A stretch of DNA of 64,000 nucleotides from Anseranas semipalmata (lineage: Eukaryota; Chordata; Aves; Anseriformes; Anseranatidae), in contig VXAA01005213.1 of assembly GCA_013399115.1 (NCBI GenBank), forward strand, positions 1 to 64,000, given 5' to 3'. The notes below the pieces were generated by a model. The model saw nothing but the letters and a program-made list of their open reading frames with translations. It was not told the DNA's origin and searched no databases. Both the position numbers and the translations under genes were made by a program. Positions 26,946 through 40,544 of the stretch are shown here, one piece after another. Every line of letters begins with the position of its first letter. The first letter of the stretch is position 1.

Positions 26946-27036
26946 ACGCTGAGAATGTCAACCCTCAGTGAAATTTGGTTTCAGCACGAAACAAAAAAGC
27001 GTGGTTTTGTTTTTCTTTTTCTTTCTTTTTCCTTTT

Positions 27037-27050
27037 NNNNNNNNNNNNNN
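27037..27050. other. Assembly gap (14 Ns) in a T-rich tract
   Basis: Fourteen undetermined bases lie between CTTTCTTTTTCCTTTT and TTTTTTT. The true length of this pyrimidine tract is unknown. Smaller N positions are 13732-13733, 26755 and 40252. Confidence 0.95.
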
Positions 27051-30000
27051 TTTTTTTGAGGGGAGGGCGTGGAAGGAATCGGGTGAAGCTTGGAGCTGAT
27101 TCCAAATTCTCATTTTGACCAACCGGCTCAGAAATCAACTGTTCATGTAACTCTGCCTTGCTGCATCTGCATCCCTTCCCAGATAAGCTGAATATATTTT
27201 AAGAATGACTTGGTGATGCCAACGAAGGGGTAGAAACACTTATGCTTGTGGTGGCAATCCTTCTCCTGACCTCTCCTTCCTTCTTGTCTTGAATGTATAC
27301 GTCTCTGAATGTCTTCTGTGCCATTTACTTTGACAAAGATCATTGATTTCTTCTTCACTGTACTGGCTCTGTGGCATATGTGCTGCAAATTAGAAATATA
27401 GTAACTGTGTAAAGTGTCCTAGTTAAAAGGCTTTGTGGCAAATTAGTTATTTCCATGAACAGTGTAATTGGGAAAATCTGTGGAAACTTTGAAGTTATGT
27501 GTGGCTCCCCTTCTTCTCCCTCCCCTTCCACTGATGAAGTGTTGCTTGTGCTACGGCCAGTTTGCTTGGTGTTTCGTACCTCTGGTTGCTGACCTATGCC
27601 AGGAGCACATTAACCTTCCTCAAAGGAATTATTCCTCTGCTAAAGAGCTGTCTCAGTCCCTCTTAACTCTCTGCTTGATAGCAGTGGGCTATAACCTAAC
27701 CAGAAGGGTCACTTAACGTTATATGCACTTGTTGGTATGACGGAGTGCATAACCTCTTGTCAGCATGGTCCCAGGCTGTGCTCAGCTTAGCCACTTCTCA
27801 GTTACCATTTTTAACTTTTTCAGAGAGGTTGAAAATGTTTTGCTTCAATGAATATTCAGGTTCTGTGTTTCTGAGCAAGCTGTGGCATTCACAGTAACTT
27901 GCAGAGCTGCCAAGTCGTGAAATACAGAGCTCTGGCAGACAAGATTTTGAAGAGTTTGTTTGTTTTTGGACATGAATACATAACTTATGGTGAGATTATG
28001 CTGTTGGAAACCTTCTCTTGGATTCCACTAAATTAAGGAGTCGTATGCATGTGTATATAGAGTTAAACAGAATTTAGTCTGTGGCAGTCTTATCTCATGT
28101 CCTAAATAAAATGCAACCTCACTGGTATCTGGAAGTGTGACCCTTATTCTGTATTTGCTAACTACAAAGTAGATTTTGCTCACTTCCAGCTGGGAGGATG
28201 AGAACAATACATCACCCTGGCAGAGCAGAGAGAGTATAGATGACTAAATGCAACTATGTATATTAAAATATGACCCTGGCGAAAGATGGTATGGAGTATC
28301 CACAGGTAGTTTTCAAAATATGATTTGCATGGTCATATTTCCAAGCCCAGAGGGTTGGAAAGGGTCAACACACATCTATAGAGAAGCTGGAAAAGAAGGT
28401 TTAAGAGAACGACCTAAGTCTAGGCATATACATGTGCTCGTGTAATATAGGTGTTCTGGAAAACGTTCTATGACTTCACAACTAGTCTGTTTTATTTTCT
28501 CCACTCAGTTCAAACAAAGCTTGCTGAGACTTTGACTTTTATGATGGATGAGTTGTTGAAGAGCTCTGGCGGTTATCTGAGGCTCTCCTCATCTCGTTTA
28601 TTCTTGTCTAAGTGGTAGTGCAATGGTGATATCATCAAACTGATAACCTGCATCTTACCTCCTTCAGATGCCCCGTGAGCTGACACAAAAAGCTGTCTGT
28701 GCTATGAGGAAGACCACAGAACGCCTTGGAACGGAGAGCAATAGAAAGGACCTCCAGTTCAGGGAGCTGTCTCAAATACCACTTGAGCGTACAGTAGTTC
28801 TTACAGAAGAGGTATTTATAGCCACAGCTATAAGACATAAGCAGCAAAGCATATAAGCAGCAAAGACAAGACAACAGAGAGAACTGATGAAAAATAACTC
28901 TTATGAAAGGAAAAACATACCCTTGTAAAAATCTAGCTACTCCATTCTCTAGATACTCATCAGAGAAGGCTTGTTGCTGGAGGCTTAGTTCTGAGTAGCA
29001 TGTCACTCTTATTTTCTCTGTTGCTTTTCATAAAATGGATGTGACTGCTGTCATCTGAATTGTTTACAGCATGAGATGTATGTTCTTTCCTGTGCTCAGG
29101 TCTCTGGAGCCATCCTCGGTGTAATGATAGGTGGTATACTTCTTGTCCAGCGCATGTCACCGTGAAAGATGAGTGATGAGTCACTTCCCTTGTGGGCAGT
29201 AATGACTAACTGCCGCTCATTCAGGAGCAATGAAATAGCGAAGCTACCACACCAGCAGTTAGGTGCATGTGGAATCATCACCACAAATCAGCTCTCTGCT
29301 GATGACGTGATGTAAAAACAGTTTGTGTAGTCACATGATTAAAGGCTTTTACACCTGATAAAGGAGGAAAGCTCATAAGAAAGGAGTTAAAAACAAGAAG
29401 GGAAAGTAGTTAGTTTTGTACCAGTTTTCCCCAAATTGTAAAAATGTAAACCATAGGCGATTTCTATACAGTTCCTAAACTTGTCTTATAAGATTTACTA
29501 GGATTAAGCTATAAAAGCAAGTATTTGCATGAGATTTTTCTTAAAGAATAAGGCATAAGAAATTCAATTCATGTGTGCAATTTCTTTTAGTGTATATAGG
29601 TCTTAAAGTTGCATAGAAAGCTTTTGCTTTAGTAACAATGCTGTCGAGTAGACATGCAGAATTAGAACTGGATAGAAAGTAGTTTTTTGTTCTGTAAAAG
29701 TTCAGAATGACATAAAATGTTTCATTTTGGAGTATAGCTGTTTCTACTTGAATATTTTCAAGAAAAAAATAGGTAATTCAAGATAGACTGTAATCCAAAT
29801 CAGGCCTCTACCTTTGCAATAAAAGTTACCTTAAAATTGCATTCAAATCTGTGTTTTAAACTGACCGTGAATTTACATTTAGTACAAAAAGGCAATGTCA
29901 TTGATGTGAAGGTGTTGTGCAGTTCTTCCCCAGTTCAGAGTCATGCCTGTGGTCCTGACCCCAACTATCTGGGACTTCTTTTTTATTTTTTCCTCCTCAA

Positions 30001-33000
30001 AATTTTGAGAAGTGTTGTGTCATCAAAAACAAAAACAAAAGCAAAAACCACCACCATGTTTTTAAATGGAAATGCTCTAGTTCTGAGTAAATTTTTGTAA
30101 TTACAGATCCAGGATTAAATCTTGAATTGAGGAAGAGACCAACATTCAGTGGTTTGTTGTGCATAGTTGAGATGCAGGAAACCCAAGTTTAAGACCAGGA
30201 CAGCCAAACAGGTTTCACAGAACTGTTTTAGTTGTGTCTCCTATGTTTCTATGAAAAACTGATGTTTCCAGAAGGGAATGTATGTATACCATTTATGCCA
30301 CAGTATTACAAATGCTGTGTATAAATACTGATGGCAATGACAAAAAAAATATTTGTCATCTTTCTGTCTTTTATTACTCTTGTTATCAGCATTCACATTT
30401 TAGGCTGGTCATTATCTCAGCAGTTTGAGAGGAAGTGATGGTCCCCTCTTGATCTTGAGAGACATTGGTTATGAATAGGAGCAGTGATGGAATCACAACT
30501 CTCCTGCTGAGAATGAAATCTCTTCCTGATTGAAGCCCGTGACAAAACTCACATCAGCTTCAAAGGAGAAAGATCTCAAGCGCAGCAACTTGAATGCCTC
30601 TGAAATCCACTGTAGGATAGTTTAGAAAGGTCAAGGTTTTTTGAAGGAAGAGAAAAAGAATGAGAGTAAAACTGTGAATAGCATAAAGAAAAGAGAAGGG
30701 GAAGTTGTTAGATAAGTTCACAGTTCATTGCTAAATCTTTGTTTATTGAGGAAGCTGATTTTTGTGAAAGCTAATAGAGGCATTCAACTGGCTTAGATAT
30801 TCCTGGTTAAAATGTGAATGGGATTATTTCTCCTTTGGTTTGATGTTATGGAAACAAATATCTAAGATTTGGTTGTCACAAATAGTATTTGTAGTGCAAT
30901 TGTGGCTGTTTACTTTAGTAACTTACTCTGCAGAGAGAAGCCAAAATTTCCCAGCAGTAGCACCTGCTAAAGCTCTTGAATACCTCACAATTGCCATTCT
31001 TCGTGTGTTGCTCATCTGTGTTGCAAAGAAGTGTAAAGGCTTCAGCAAAAAGTGCATAAAACATTTTGAAGAGAGACTAAATGACAAATTAAATTTTAGA
31101 TTTTGACATGAACTTAGTACTTGCTCAGTGTATACACAAGAATTTTAGTTTTGATAACTAAATCTAGTCTCTAAACTGCAGTAACATTTCATACTCTGAC
31201 CTTAGTGTTCAGCAACGGGGAAAAAAATAAAGTGGATTTAGTTCCTCTTTTCCTTACTGGAGCAAAGCAAAACTCTATCAGATTTAAGGAGTTTATTATG
31301 TTAAGGAAGTGTAACTTTTTAAATAAAGCCACAATTGAACTCATTAAATGAATGTCTCTCTTCAGAGTCCTAGGGAGTATAAAACAAGTCTAAGGCATGT
31401 CTTCTCTATGAGCAAGATGCTTGGAGAAAACTCAGCAGACCAAACTGTGAAGAGCTGAAATGTATCTGGGGCTGGAAAAGCTCCTGTGTTGTACGAGGCC
31501 TCCCATGTCCAAGTTCTCATGTCAGGACAGATTTGATTTGATTTGATTTGATTTGATTTGATTTGATTTGATTTATTTTTCCCCAGGGAGTGTTCCTCTG
31601 TGAAGGGTCTGTAGGATGGTGACCGAGGACACCATCCAGAACTGAACAGCAGCTGAGGAGGAGAGCTGTGGACATCCACTCCTTGAGGAGTGGCCCAGCC
31701 TTGAGGAGGCTGGGCCCAAACAAAAAGTAATGACAGATCTTTAGAAGGCTTTCAAGAGAGGAACAAGGGCTATACTAAAAGCAGGACTCCTCTGCTCTGA
31801 AACATCTGGGAGTGCTCAGGTGGAGGCTTGGAAGGTGGAATGTGAGCTTCCAAGTGCTGAAGAAACTGTTCCTTTGTAAAGACCTAACAAATTATGTCTC
31901 AGGAGAGGGATGCTGGTTAAAACAGATCAACAGAAGCACCATGCTGCTCATTCCAGCTGCTTTAACTTGTATTTTGCCCACTTGCTTACACATCACAGTC
32001 AAGCAATAATTGCATATCAACAGGTACGACAAGCCTGCTCTGGAGCAATTCATGTCTTCACTGTCAAAGCAAACAAAACTAAACTTTAAATGTGAACCCT
32101 GAGTTTGTAACTGCATGTGCATAAGCAGACTTGCTTATTACTCCTTATTGCTTCTCTTCTTGCTTATTTCATTTATTTTTCATTTTCTTGTTTGTAAATT
32201 ATTCCTACACAGAGAAGTAAATGGAACACAGTATGGATGTAGCAGAATATCTATAGGTCTACTAAGCCCTAAAACTAAGTTCATAGGAAGGGAATTAGGT
32301 CCTTGAATTTTGTAAAACAAAGGTTACTTGTCAATTTTGATATTTGGCAATGAAATACTGTGAGCCTTATGAGGACCTACTGTGGCTGGAGCCTGTACAC
32401 TGATGAAGATGTTCCTCCAAGAAACCCACTTGGGATGCTGGCACAAAGTTGTAATTAATCTGTCTATGTCTTGGACTTGAGTCAGTGAAATATTTTGATT
32501 TTAGCATGTGCTTGATTTTAAACATTAAAAATAGTAGCATACTTGAAGTTTCTACACGCCGTCCTGAGCAGAGCTCTGTACTGGCATGTTTTAAGAAACA
32601 ATATGGAGAGAAGCTGGGCAATGTTTTTGTAGTGAAAGGAGGTAAAGGATTTAAAATAAATGTTTGAACTACAACAAATTTCATAATCAGTGCTATGCAT
32701 TTGCACCATGGAAAATAGATCTTTACAAAAGGCTTATCACATGTACCTATTTATGAGAGATCATTTTAAATATGGGCTTGTAACCTGCAAATAAACTAGC
32801 TTTAGATAGTATATATTAGTGGCTGTTAAACCATGGAAAGGCAGGTTTGGGCTACTATCAGAAGTTGTTTCTCCTGTTAGGAAAATACTGGGTTAGTTGA
32901 TATAGGACTGTGTAGTTTCCTGTCTCCCACTGCTCTGTTTCTTTTTGGGAGGAGGGAGGGAAGTAGGAGAGAGATGAGAAAAATGGTGTAAACGTCTTCT

Positions 33001-33299
33001 GGGTTACTGAAGCTGCTCAGTATCATTTTCAGCAAACTGATGAGCAATGCTTTCCCAAAACCTTATTTCCATCTACCGTACAATTTGACTGAGATTCAAA
33101 TGTGTATTTATGCTGACAGAAAAAAAAAAAAAAAAAGAAAACATAAAGCTGATTATGGTTTAAATAGTCATAAGTTTGAGAAGTGTGGCTTGGGTTAGCT
33201 TGTTCTCAGATTTAAAGAAACAAGTTCGTAGTACATCACCAATAGCCAAGCTACTGTTATTACTGACTTGTAATGTTGCTTTTCCTGCTTTCTCTCCAG
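27051..33299. other. Region between CpG island and first DNAH11 exon relic
   Basis: I searched this 6.2 kb for the expected DNAH11 first exon or exons, which encode the segment just before the residues aligned at 33300, and did not find them. The sequence is ordinary AT-rich DNA with a TTTGA pentamer repeat at 31531-31575 and an A run at 33120-33136. Short open frames have no recognised similarity. If the CpG island is the ancestral promoter, this would be the first DNAH11 intron. Confidence 0.5.
31531..31575. repeat. (ATTTG)n pentanucleotide repeat
   Basis: This is about nine nearly perfect copies of the pentamer ATTTG, ending in ATTTATTTTT. It is a likely polymorphic microsatellite. Confidence 0.9.
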
Positions 33300-33496
33300 G
33301 TGTTAGTGCCTATTCTAAGCAATAAGAAAAAACATAGATTTTGGCCAGGTTGTATTTCCCAAGATATGGAGCAGCAAGTGGAAGTCATGAAAAACAAAAC
33401 ACGAATTATGAAAGGACTGATATCAGGAAGAACTCATCTTCCCATTCCTACAGTTGCAACAAAGACTGACTTGCATCAAGTATATGCTGGAAATAA
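33300..33496 (+). pseudogene. DNAH11: DNAH11 exon relic (tail, early): open
   Basis: This 197-nt block follows a CTTTCTCTCCAG acceptor and ends at GTAAGG. It reads VLVPILSNKKKH, then ISQDMEQQVEVMKNK and RTHLPIPTVATKTDLHQ. This matches the N-terminal tail of DNAH11, where a 'LVPVLSNK ... SQDME ... LPIPTV' run is expected. The frame is open and it ends with two bases of a Lys codon, completed at 34827. This is the most upstream dynein exon I could find. The exon or exons before it are missing from view. Confidence 0.85.
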
Positions 33497-34826
33497 GTAA
33501 GGAAAGACTTCTGTGTGACTTATGCAACACAGACAAAAAAAAAAAAAAGTTCCTTTTGTTGGTTTCTAGTCTCAGATATAAACTGGTAGTAAATTGCATT
33601 AACAAAATAATTAAATACTTGGTGTTCCAAATGTAATATTTTTACCACTCTATTTTTCTAACCATTAAAAGTTTTTTAAAGTATTTTCTGTGTAATTAAT
33701 ATATTTTAAATGCTGTAATTTCTCTGTCATATGAAAACATGAATTTCAAGATTTAAGCTGCCACATAGTCACCAGAATTTTGAATTACGTGAAGTTATGC
33801 TTCCAGAGTGCAGAATAAGGTTATTTTGTTGAATTACCTTTTCAACATATTTTTGATAGCTTGCACTTTTCCTCTGTTGCTTTGAGCATTTGATGTGAAC
33901 TGAACTCTTACTGGCATCTTACTGTTTTCAATGAGATTAGTGCTGTCACAAAAATTGGCATCAAAAAGGAGCGTGGTGCTAATGACTGTGATGTACATCT
34001 GTTATTTATAGAAATAGCTATAATATGAGCCATGTCCCAGAGAACTCATAGTTTAAGTAAAACAAATGAACAAAGGCTTGATAAAAGTTGAGGACTGTCT
34101 GTGTACAGAGATGATCAGAGACAATCAGTTACTGGATGAGCGAAGATTTATAATCCTATCAGTAATAATTTTTCAAGGCTCTGGTGAGGGTCAGCTGCTC
34201 ACTGTATGCCATGGCAATGAAGCAGGTGTGCCAGGTAGAAGAGTGCAAACATGGAGTTAAAACTGAGGCAGAATAGATGAATTAGCTTAAATGAAAGGGC
34301 TGAAGGGGAAAAATAGAGTAGGAAAGGGAGAAAGTAAATTCTAATGTTCCATTAATATTTATTAAAGTGCTTTGCCATGTATTCTTAGTTCCTCTTTGTG
34401 TAAACACTGGCAAACTATAATAAAAATATATAAAATAAAACCTGTTCAATATTTATGTTAACTAAGAGTCTATTGAAGCACCAAATTAGCATGTAACTTA
34501 CTTATTAGAAAAGTAAACAGTAAAATTCAGATTATTTGCATCTGGAATAAACGCAAGGAACTGTTCAAAGGCTCTGCTGCCAATGATTTGAGGATGTTTG
34601 GCTGTGGTTTTGATTAGTAAATACATCTGAAGCTGTAATCCTTGTCTTCATAAACATTTTTAGCTCTGTCTTCAAATTTTTTTGTTATGACTTGCCTCTG
34701 ATCAGAACTAAACTGCAAACTTTAACATTATTCATTCTTGAATGTAAAGGGGATGCAGGGACATCTCTCTACTATCACAGTACTGTGCTTGCTTTGAAAT
34801 TTGGGGGCTTTTTTCCTTTTTTGCAG

Positions 34827-35016
34827 GCAAAATGCTAATTCTAGGGCAGTACTATGTGCCATTGAATCAATGGTTATTAGGTGGTCGCATCAGATCCATG
34901 ACACTGTGAATGGGAATTCTGCTGAACCTCTTCTCCGTGGCCTTCATCCAGACCCCCAAACTGAGCTGAAGTTCTGGAAAGCAAGAAAAGACAATCTTTT
35001 ATATATAAATAAGCAG
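34827..35016 (+). pseudogene. DNAH11: DNAH11 exon relic (tail): open
   Basis: This 190-nt block has a TTTTTTGCAG acceptor and a GTAAAT donor. It encodes AVLCAIESMVIRWSHQIHD, then LLRGLHPDPQTELKFWKAR and DNLLYINKQ. The 'AIES.VI.WSHQI' and 'GLH..PQ.EL.FW' signatures are those of the axonemal dynein N-terminal domain (DHC_N1). It is phase-compatible with the previous exon and has no lesion. Confidence 0.88.
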
Positions 35017-36539
35017 GTAAATAATTTCAGATGTCATTTTAAACATCGAGGCTAATTTTTTGTTGTTGTTTGCCTTTCCCCCTGCATTCTGAAAAGTGAG
35101 ACAACACAATGACTTTTTAGTATTTTCAGTGGTTTTCCAAATTCATCAGGCTTTAGATAAGTTACCAAACAAAATGGAGTTAAAATGGACAGTGAAAACT
35201 AGTGATGAAGGACTATGTAGCCATAAGGACTTCTGGAACACCCTGTTGTTCCTGTCCATCTTTCCTAAATTTCTGCAAGTTTGTATTGTATATTGCTTTC
35301 AAAGTTAAAGGCAAGAAGCGTTAGTTAGTAATAACAGTGAAGATCAGTGCTTTCAAATTGAATCTGGCAAATTCTTAAATTTGTCGTGTTTTGATACTGG
35401 GTGACACATTAAAATGTTTTTTAAATGTTCACACAGGAGAGAAGAGACACCCTGATGCCCTTATGCTTATGAACTCCTGTCTTTCTGCTGTATTTCCTGT
35501 ACTCTGTCGACATTTATCCTACTTACTGCAGTTCTCCTCATCTGCCTGGATCATTGTTTGTCCCACTTTAAATAGAACGCAGATGTGGGGGACAGAATGA
35601 AGGAATACTGAGACAGGACCGGTATCAGGTTATTACCTGATTTTCTATTTCCTTTGCAGCTAAAGTATTTATTTCACTTTATTTGTACTTTAAAAAGTTT
35701 TTTTTTTTTCCATCTTTCTTTTCTGTAACATCTGTACTTTCTTTTCTGTACATCTGTAACTTAGTGACATGGTTTAGTGGAGGACTTGGTAGTGTTAGGT
35801 TATAGGTTGGACTGGGTGATCTTGGAGGTCTTTTCCAAGATCTAAATGGTTCGGTGATTCTGTGATCCCCTCTTTCCTTAACTTCTTGTTTCTGATGTAT
35901 GTTAGGAACTTGCAGGGTATACTTGCATTAAAATATAGTTAAATAATCATCCATTTATATTCCATGGGAAATACAGTTACATTTGCCTTTTTCATTGGGG
36001 AAATTCTAGTCTAGAGATTCAGAGTGTTGCTGTTGTGATTTTTTTTTTTTCTCTCCAGAAAACTCTGGTGAAAATGAGGTTTAAAATAAAATTATTGTTG
36101 GGGAAATTGGTGCCAAACATGGCTATGAAACTGATGCTGTTGTTAAAAAAGTCATGATTATTATCATTTACAAGTGAAATAGCTCTTTTTAATTTAAAAA
36201 GCTATGCAAGGGTATTTACTTTCCAAATATGAAATGCTGTTGGGAGCTGTTTTCAATCCTCTGTGACTTCTGTGTTCGTTATCAGCACTGTTGCAATGTC
36301 AGGGAAGTGAACATTGTGAAGAGCCCAGTTCACTGAAAGCTTCTGGGGCCTTTCCAGGGGTGGAAATTGGCATGGATCAGCCTTTATCTGCTGGTAGACT
36401 CAAGACATTTATTCGTTAATTCTCTGAGGGAAATTCTAAGTTGTCCCAAATTCTCCCTTCTTCTGTTTCTACTCTTTTAACAGGTGACCATGATCTTTAA
36501 TTTTGTGTTGTTTTTTTTTTTTCTTTTGTTAAATTCTAG
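35017..36539 (+). other. DNAH11 intron with a CR1 insertion
   Basis: This stretch runs from GTAAAT to a TTAAATTCTAG acceptor. It holds one CR1 fragment (35763-35867) and poly-T tracts. I see no coding remnant. Confidence 0.7.
35763..35867 (+). repeat. CR1 LINE 3' fragment
   Basis: It begins at 'agtgacatggtttagtggag', continues with 'ggttggactgggtgatcttg', and ends in 'ggtgattctgtgat'. This is the common avian CR1 3' end in sense orientation within a DNAH11 intron. Confidence 0.85.
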
Positions 36540-36639
36540 CTCCAGAGTCCTGTTGTTCAAAAAACGATTAAAGTCTTGAAAGCCAAAGAAAGCGGGTATT
36601 ATCCTGCTTCTCAGAACATTTTCAAGGAGGTAGAAGATG
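36540..36639 (+). pseudogene. DNAH11: DNAH11 exon relic (tail): open
   Basis: This is a 100-nt exon between TTCTAG and GTAAGG. It encodes LQSPVVQKTIKVLKAKES and GYYPASQNIFKEVEDG. It aligns with the dynein tail segment 'LQ.P.V.K....L..K.S.YFP....IF..VE.A'. It ends with one base of the next Ala codon, which is completed at 38115, so phase is kept. There is no lesion. Confidence 0.82.
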
Positions 36640-38114
36640 GTAAGGTAGAGTGAATGAGATGTATATTTTGTCTGTGCTTATATGTGTGTGTTACAAAATA
36701 ATCTATAATTTGTCTTAAAAATAAGTCATGATGGTAAGATATATCAGTGTTTCAGGGGTATACATGATAAATCTTTGTGTGCTGAGTTGGCTCGTTATTT
36801 GCGTTTTTTTTTTTTGTTTTGTGTGTGTGTGTTTTTTTTTTAAGATTTATGTGGATACTTTTCATATCATAAAAATAAAGGAAACATAGCAGTAGCAAAA
36901 TCAGTTAGTATGTGCATGTTTTCATCATCGCTTTTGATTCTTTAGCTGAGGTAAATCTGATGATAGATAAAGTCTATTGTTAAATGACATTAAACAATGC
37001 CGTTAACAATAAAGAAATATTTGGCTAATATACTACTGTGTGTAAAAATAAGCTTTAATGGAATTTAATAAAATGCCAGCTTCTAAATGTTATTCAGTTT
37101 AGGAGGTACTAGTACTGCAAACAATGCTCACAAGTGTTGTCTTTCCTATTTTACTTATGGTTAAAGATCATGCCTAGAATTTTGAAATAATACCTTAAAT
37201 TAGTGACACATTTGAAGCCTTTTTTTTAAATAAAAATAAAAAATCCCGGCAATAAATTTTTTATATTTTGATGGGTAAGATAATTTTGTATTAGTGAACT
37301 GAAATATATTTAAGCAGTTTTTCTCTTGATGTATGACTAGACAAAAGCACTGAAAAGTTTATCGTTCATCAGGTGTCTTTACTTAGCAAATACTCTACAG
37401 TGGCAAAGTCCAAAAATTTGTGGGTGTCTTCTGAACTTTTGAGGCCAGAGATGCATGGGGTACCTACCAGGCAATGGAAAGACAGTATTCAACAGCATCT
37501 GGCGACATGTAGAGGCTGGCATTGCACTACAACTTTCACACTTTTAACGTTTTGAGCAGTAAAAGAACAGATTTCATCTGCATTGATGCCTAACTGCTTG
37601 TGAGAGTCTGGATCCTTCCCACGTCCTCACATGACAGCAGCAGCCTAGAGCAAGCCTGCTGTGCCTTCTGCTGAAAGGCAGAATAGCACAGGCTTCTACA
37701 GTCTATGAAAAGAGAAAAGTTGTTGGTGTCTGTTAATACCCATCTTGAAGGAAACATGGAGTCCTTCCCCTTTGACAAAAAATGCCAAGCCATTAAACAT
37801 AATACTGGAAGGTGTGGTGGGGCACACAGCCCTTTCCAGAATATCACAGTGCACCTACCTCTCAGTGCGAGGTTAGTCAGGAGCACAACTAGTCATCAGT
37901 TGACCTCTTGTGATCAGGCTTGGCCTGTCCACTTGCTGAGACTCTGTGCAGCTTCATAAGCACTTTTTCATGTAAGATGTGACTATAAAACCTACATATC
38001 TTTCTCCTTTTGGATAAATAAAGGATAACTTTGCATTCCTCATTAAGGCTAGGTTAGTTTGGAAGTGGTCATCTCTTAAGCTGTAGCATGTTTTTTCTCT
38101 TTTATATTTTACAG
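36640..38114 (+). other. DNAH11 intron
   Basis: This is AT-rich intronic sequence with T and TG runs near 36800-36845. A GC-richer part at 37370-37950 has short open frames, but I recognise no element in it. Confidence 0.65.
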
Positions 38115-38327
38115 CACTTGTAGAAGCCCAAGATATTGAGCTGTATCTGAGACCACTGGAAAAAATTCCTTTGGCTTTTTGAGGAGATAGAATTCCCAAA
38201 GATCCATAATTTAATCCCACCTTTATTTCACACCATCTGCCTGATATGGAATCACTCCAAGTTCTACAGCACGCCTCCATGAATAGTAGTTCTGCTGCAG
38301 GAATTTTGCAACCTGCTCATTGACCAG
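38115..38327 (+). pseudogene. DNAH11: DNAH11 exon relic (tail): frameshift plus nonsense codon
   Basis: The block starts in frame with [17 protein letters not shown]. It then loses frame between about 38158 and 38182, one base too many relative to the family. It resumes in another frame as EEIEFPK, then [20 protein letters not shown], then IVVLLQEFCNLLIDQ before GTAGCT. Between the last two segments a TGA (38280-38282) stands where the family has Arg, as expected from CGA to TGA decay. Two independent lesions in one exon make a working product very unlikely. Confidence 0.88.
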
Positions 38328-40544
38328 GTAGCTTCAAGTAAGGGTAGTACACTGCGTAAGTACCTGATAAATAAATGTTGGTTGTTATGCATCATACCAA
38401 CAACACAGACACAGATTTAATCTGTTTGTTAGTTTTCTAATAAACAGCATAATTACATTTTTTATATGCTCAGCCAGTGTTAGATCATTAAATTTTGAGC
38501 TGAATAATTAGTCATCAGCTGTACCATTCACATACTGTGTATTTAAGAATGAAACATGTTTCTTATCTAGTGAGAGAAAACTGTTCTTTGAAAGCCATGT
38601 ATCCTCTGCAGGTTGGTTGTTGCTCCTTACCCCCTTCTTTTCACATTAGCTTGCTGCTTCTTTTCTTACCAGCTTTCACCATAGGTATTTGCTTTCATGG
38701 ACTGCAAAATGTTGACAAGAGCTACGCAAATCAGAAAATATGGAGTTTGCAAACAAGCTGTGAATGAGCTGCCACGATGCATTTTCTGTCCTGTCATCAA
38801 TGAACTTTTCTCACACTTCTACTGAAACCCACTATTTCAGTGGAAGTATGAGAACTTCCAAATGTTGGCAAGCAAGGCCATTCTGTAGGACTCAGTGTTC
38901 TGGAGGCAATTCTGTTGGTCAAGAAAAAGGAGAATTCCCTTCAAAGCCAGCCTGTTCTGGTGACAGACCACTTTCTAGGTGGTCACCAAAATCCTCCCTT
39001 AGGACCAGCAGGCAGCCAGTCTCCTCAGTTTCCACAGTAACCTGTAACCAGGGAATGAGATAAGAGACCTGATTTTCTCCTGCAAGAAACAGCTCCCAGT
39101 TCATGCTGAAGGAACTGGAGGAGGCTTAGCAGGTCTGTCACTGAATAGGAGCCCTCTGAGAGCACCTGGAGGAGTAAATCTCCATCTTCCCTGTTACAGG
39201 CTTACAGCAGGGTTGGAGTGGTGAGTGTTAAGTGAGTAGGGGGTACTTAACTCTTTTTCAGGAGGAATAAGTGTTGTGTGAACATCTGCACTGGAGGAAT
39301 CCTCTCCGGCATGATGGGAACTGAATGCAAAGTGCTTAGATTTGCTTAGAAAGGGAACTTTATATTAGGAAATCAGTCTCCCACTTTGCTATGCTATCAG
39401 CCCTCCTGTTTATTTTTACTTGGTCAAACATCCGCTATGTATGGCAAGGCCCCATTTGCCACTCCTTTGACATTGAACCATCTCCTTCCTTGCATGTTTT
39501 AGCTGGACTTCAGTGGGCTAATTTATAATGTTGTCATTGAAATTAGTCTGAATGCCTGACAAATTATTGTTATACATTAGAAGGCAAGCACTGATGAAGG
39601 TCAAAGTCTGCTCATTCTGGTCTCAGCCCAAAATAGCAGGTTTTGAAGTGGTGCCAAAAGGTTTAAGGTTTGGATGGAACCTTATATAATCCTTAATTTG
39701 TAAGTCTTGGAGAAAGAGGGACAAGAAGTACCTAGGAGGGGCATCAATATGAAGTAGAAGAGTATGGGGGAAAAAGTAAAATGAAAACTATGTCCAGAAA
39801 AAGGTTTTATTTCCCCCCATCCTTCCCCTGTAGACTCTACTTGCATTGCATTAACTTACAGATTCACATCAAATATGTGATGTAAATTCTTTAATAAATG
39901 TAAGTTGTACCAGTTCTAGATAAACTGATGAGGTAAGAACAGCAAAAAAACAACCTTCCTCCTGCCCCCAACAAAAAAATGATACTCCATGCAGACAGGG
40001 CTATCCAGGGATCCTGGTTCTCTCTCTCAAGTTATTCATGATATGGTCCAGAATTATACATTAGGTAAACATGATTCTGGATTTGGGAGGAGCCATCTTC
40101 TGCTGATTTACTAAATGAAAAAGCTAGAAGGATTTGTGTTGGCACTTGTGTACGTGCTGGCACTACATAGGCTACCTGAGGATTAGTACCCAAAGATTAT
40201 GAAGGTATTATAGCAAAGAGGCAAATACATTGTCAATGTTGCTTTTTTTTTNTCCTTAACTCTTTTATTTCCTGAATGTTCACTGTACAAAAGATGATAC
40301 ATAAGGCTCAGTCTAGTTGGTGGAATATGCAACAGATTGAAGAAACTTTGGAAGCGTCTCAAAAGTGAGAGCTGCATGATGAGATAATTGAAAAACTAGA
40401 AGAGTTAGAGATAACTTTGAAAGCTAATACATTATTTTTGTGTTCATATATGAAGTAGAAAATAACTTCAACTGATGTCATGAATTGTATTTTAAAAATA
40501 CTTTTTTTTTTTTTTCTTCTGTTGTTCATTTATTTACATTCCAG
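38328..40544 (+). other. DNAH11 intron
   Basis: This is a 2.2 kb intron from GTAGCT to TTTACATTCCAG. It contains a T run with one N at 40252 and a T run at 40502-40515. No gene or clear mobile element was recognised. Confidence 0.65.

Noticed and set aside
26543..26947. Long Gly/Ala/Pro-rich open frames on both strands of the CpG island.
   Set aside because: Low-complexity translation in all frames is typical of GC-rich DNA lacking stop codons. No dynein N-terminal residues are recognisable.
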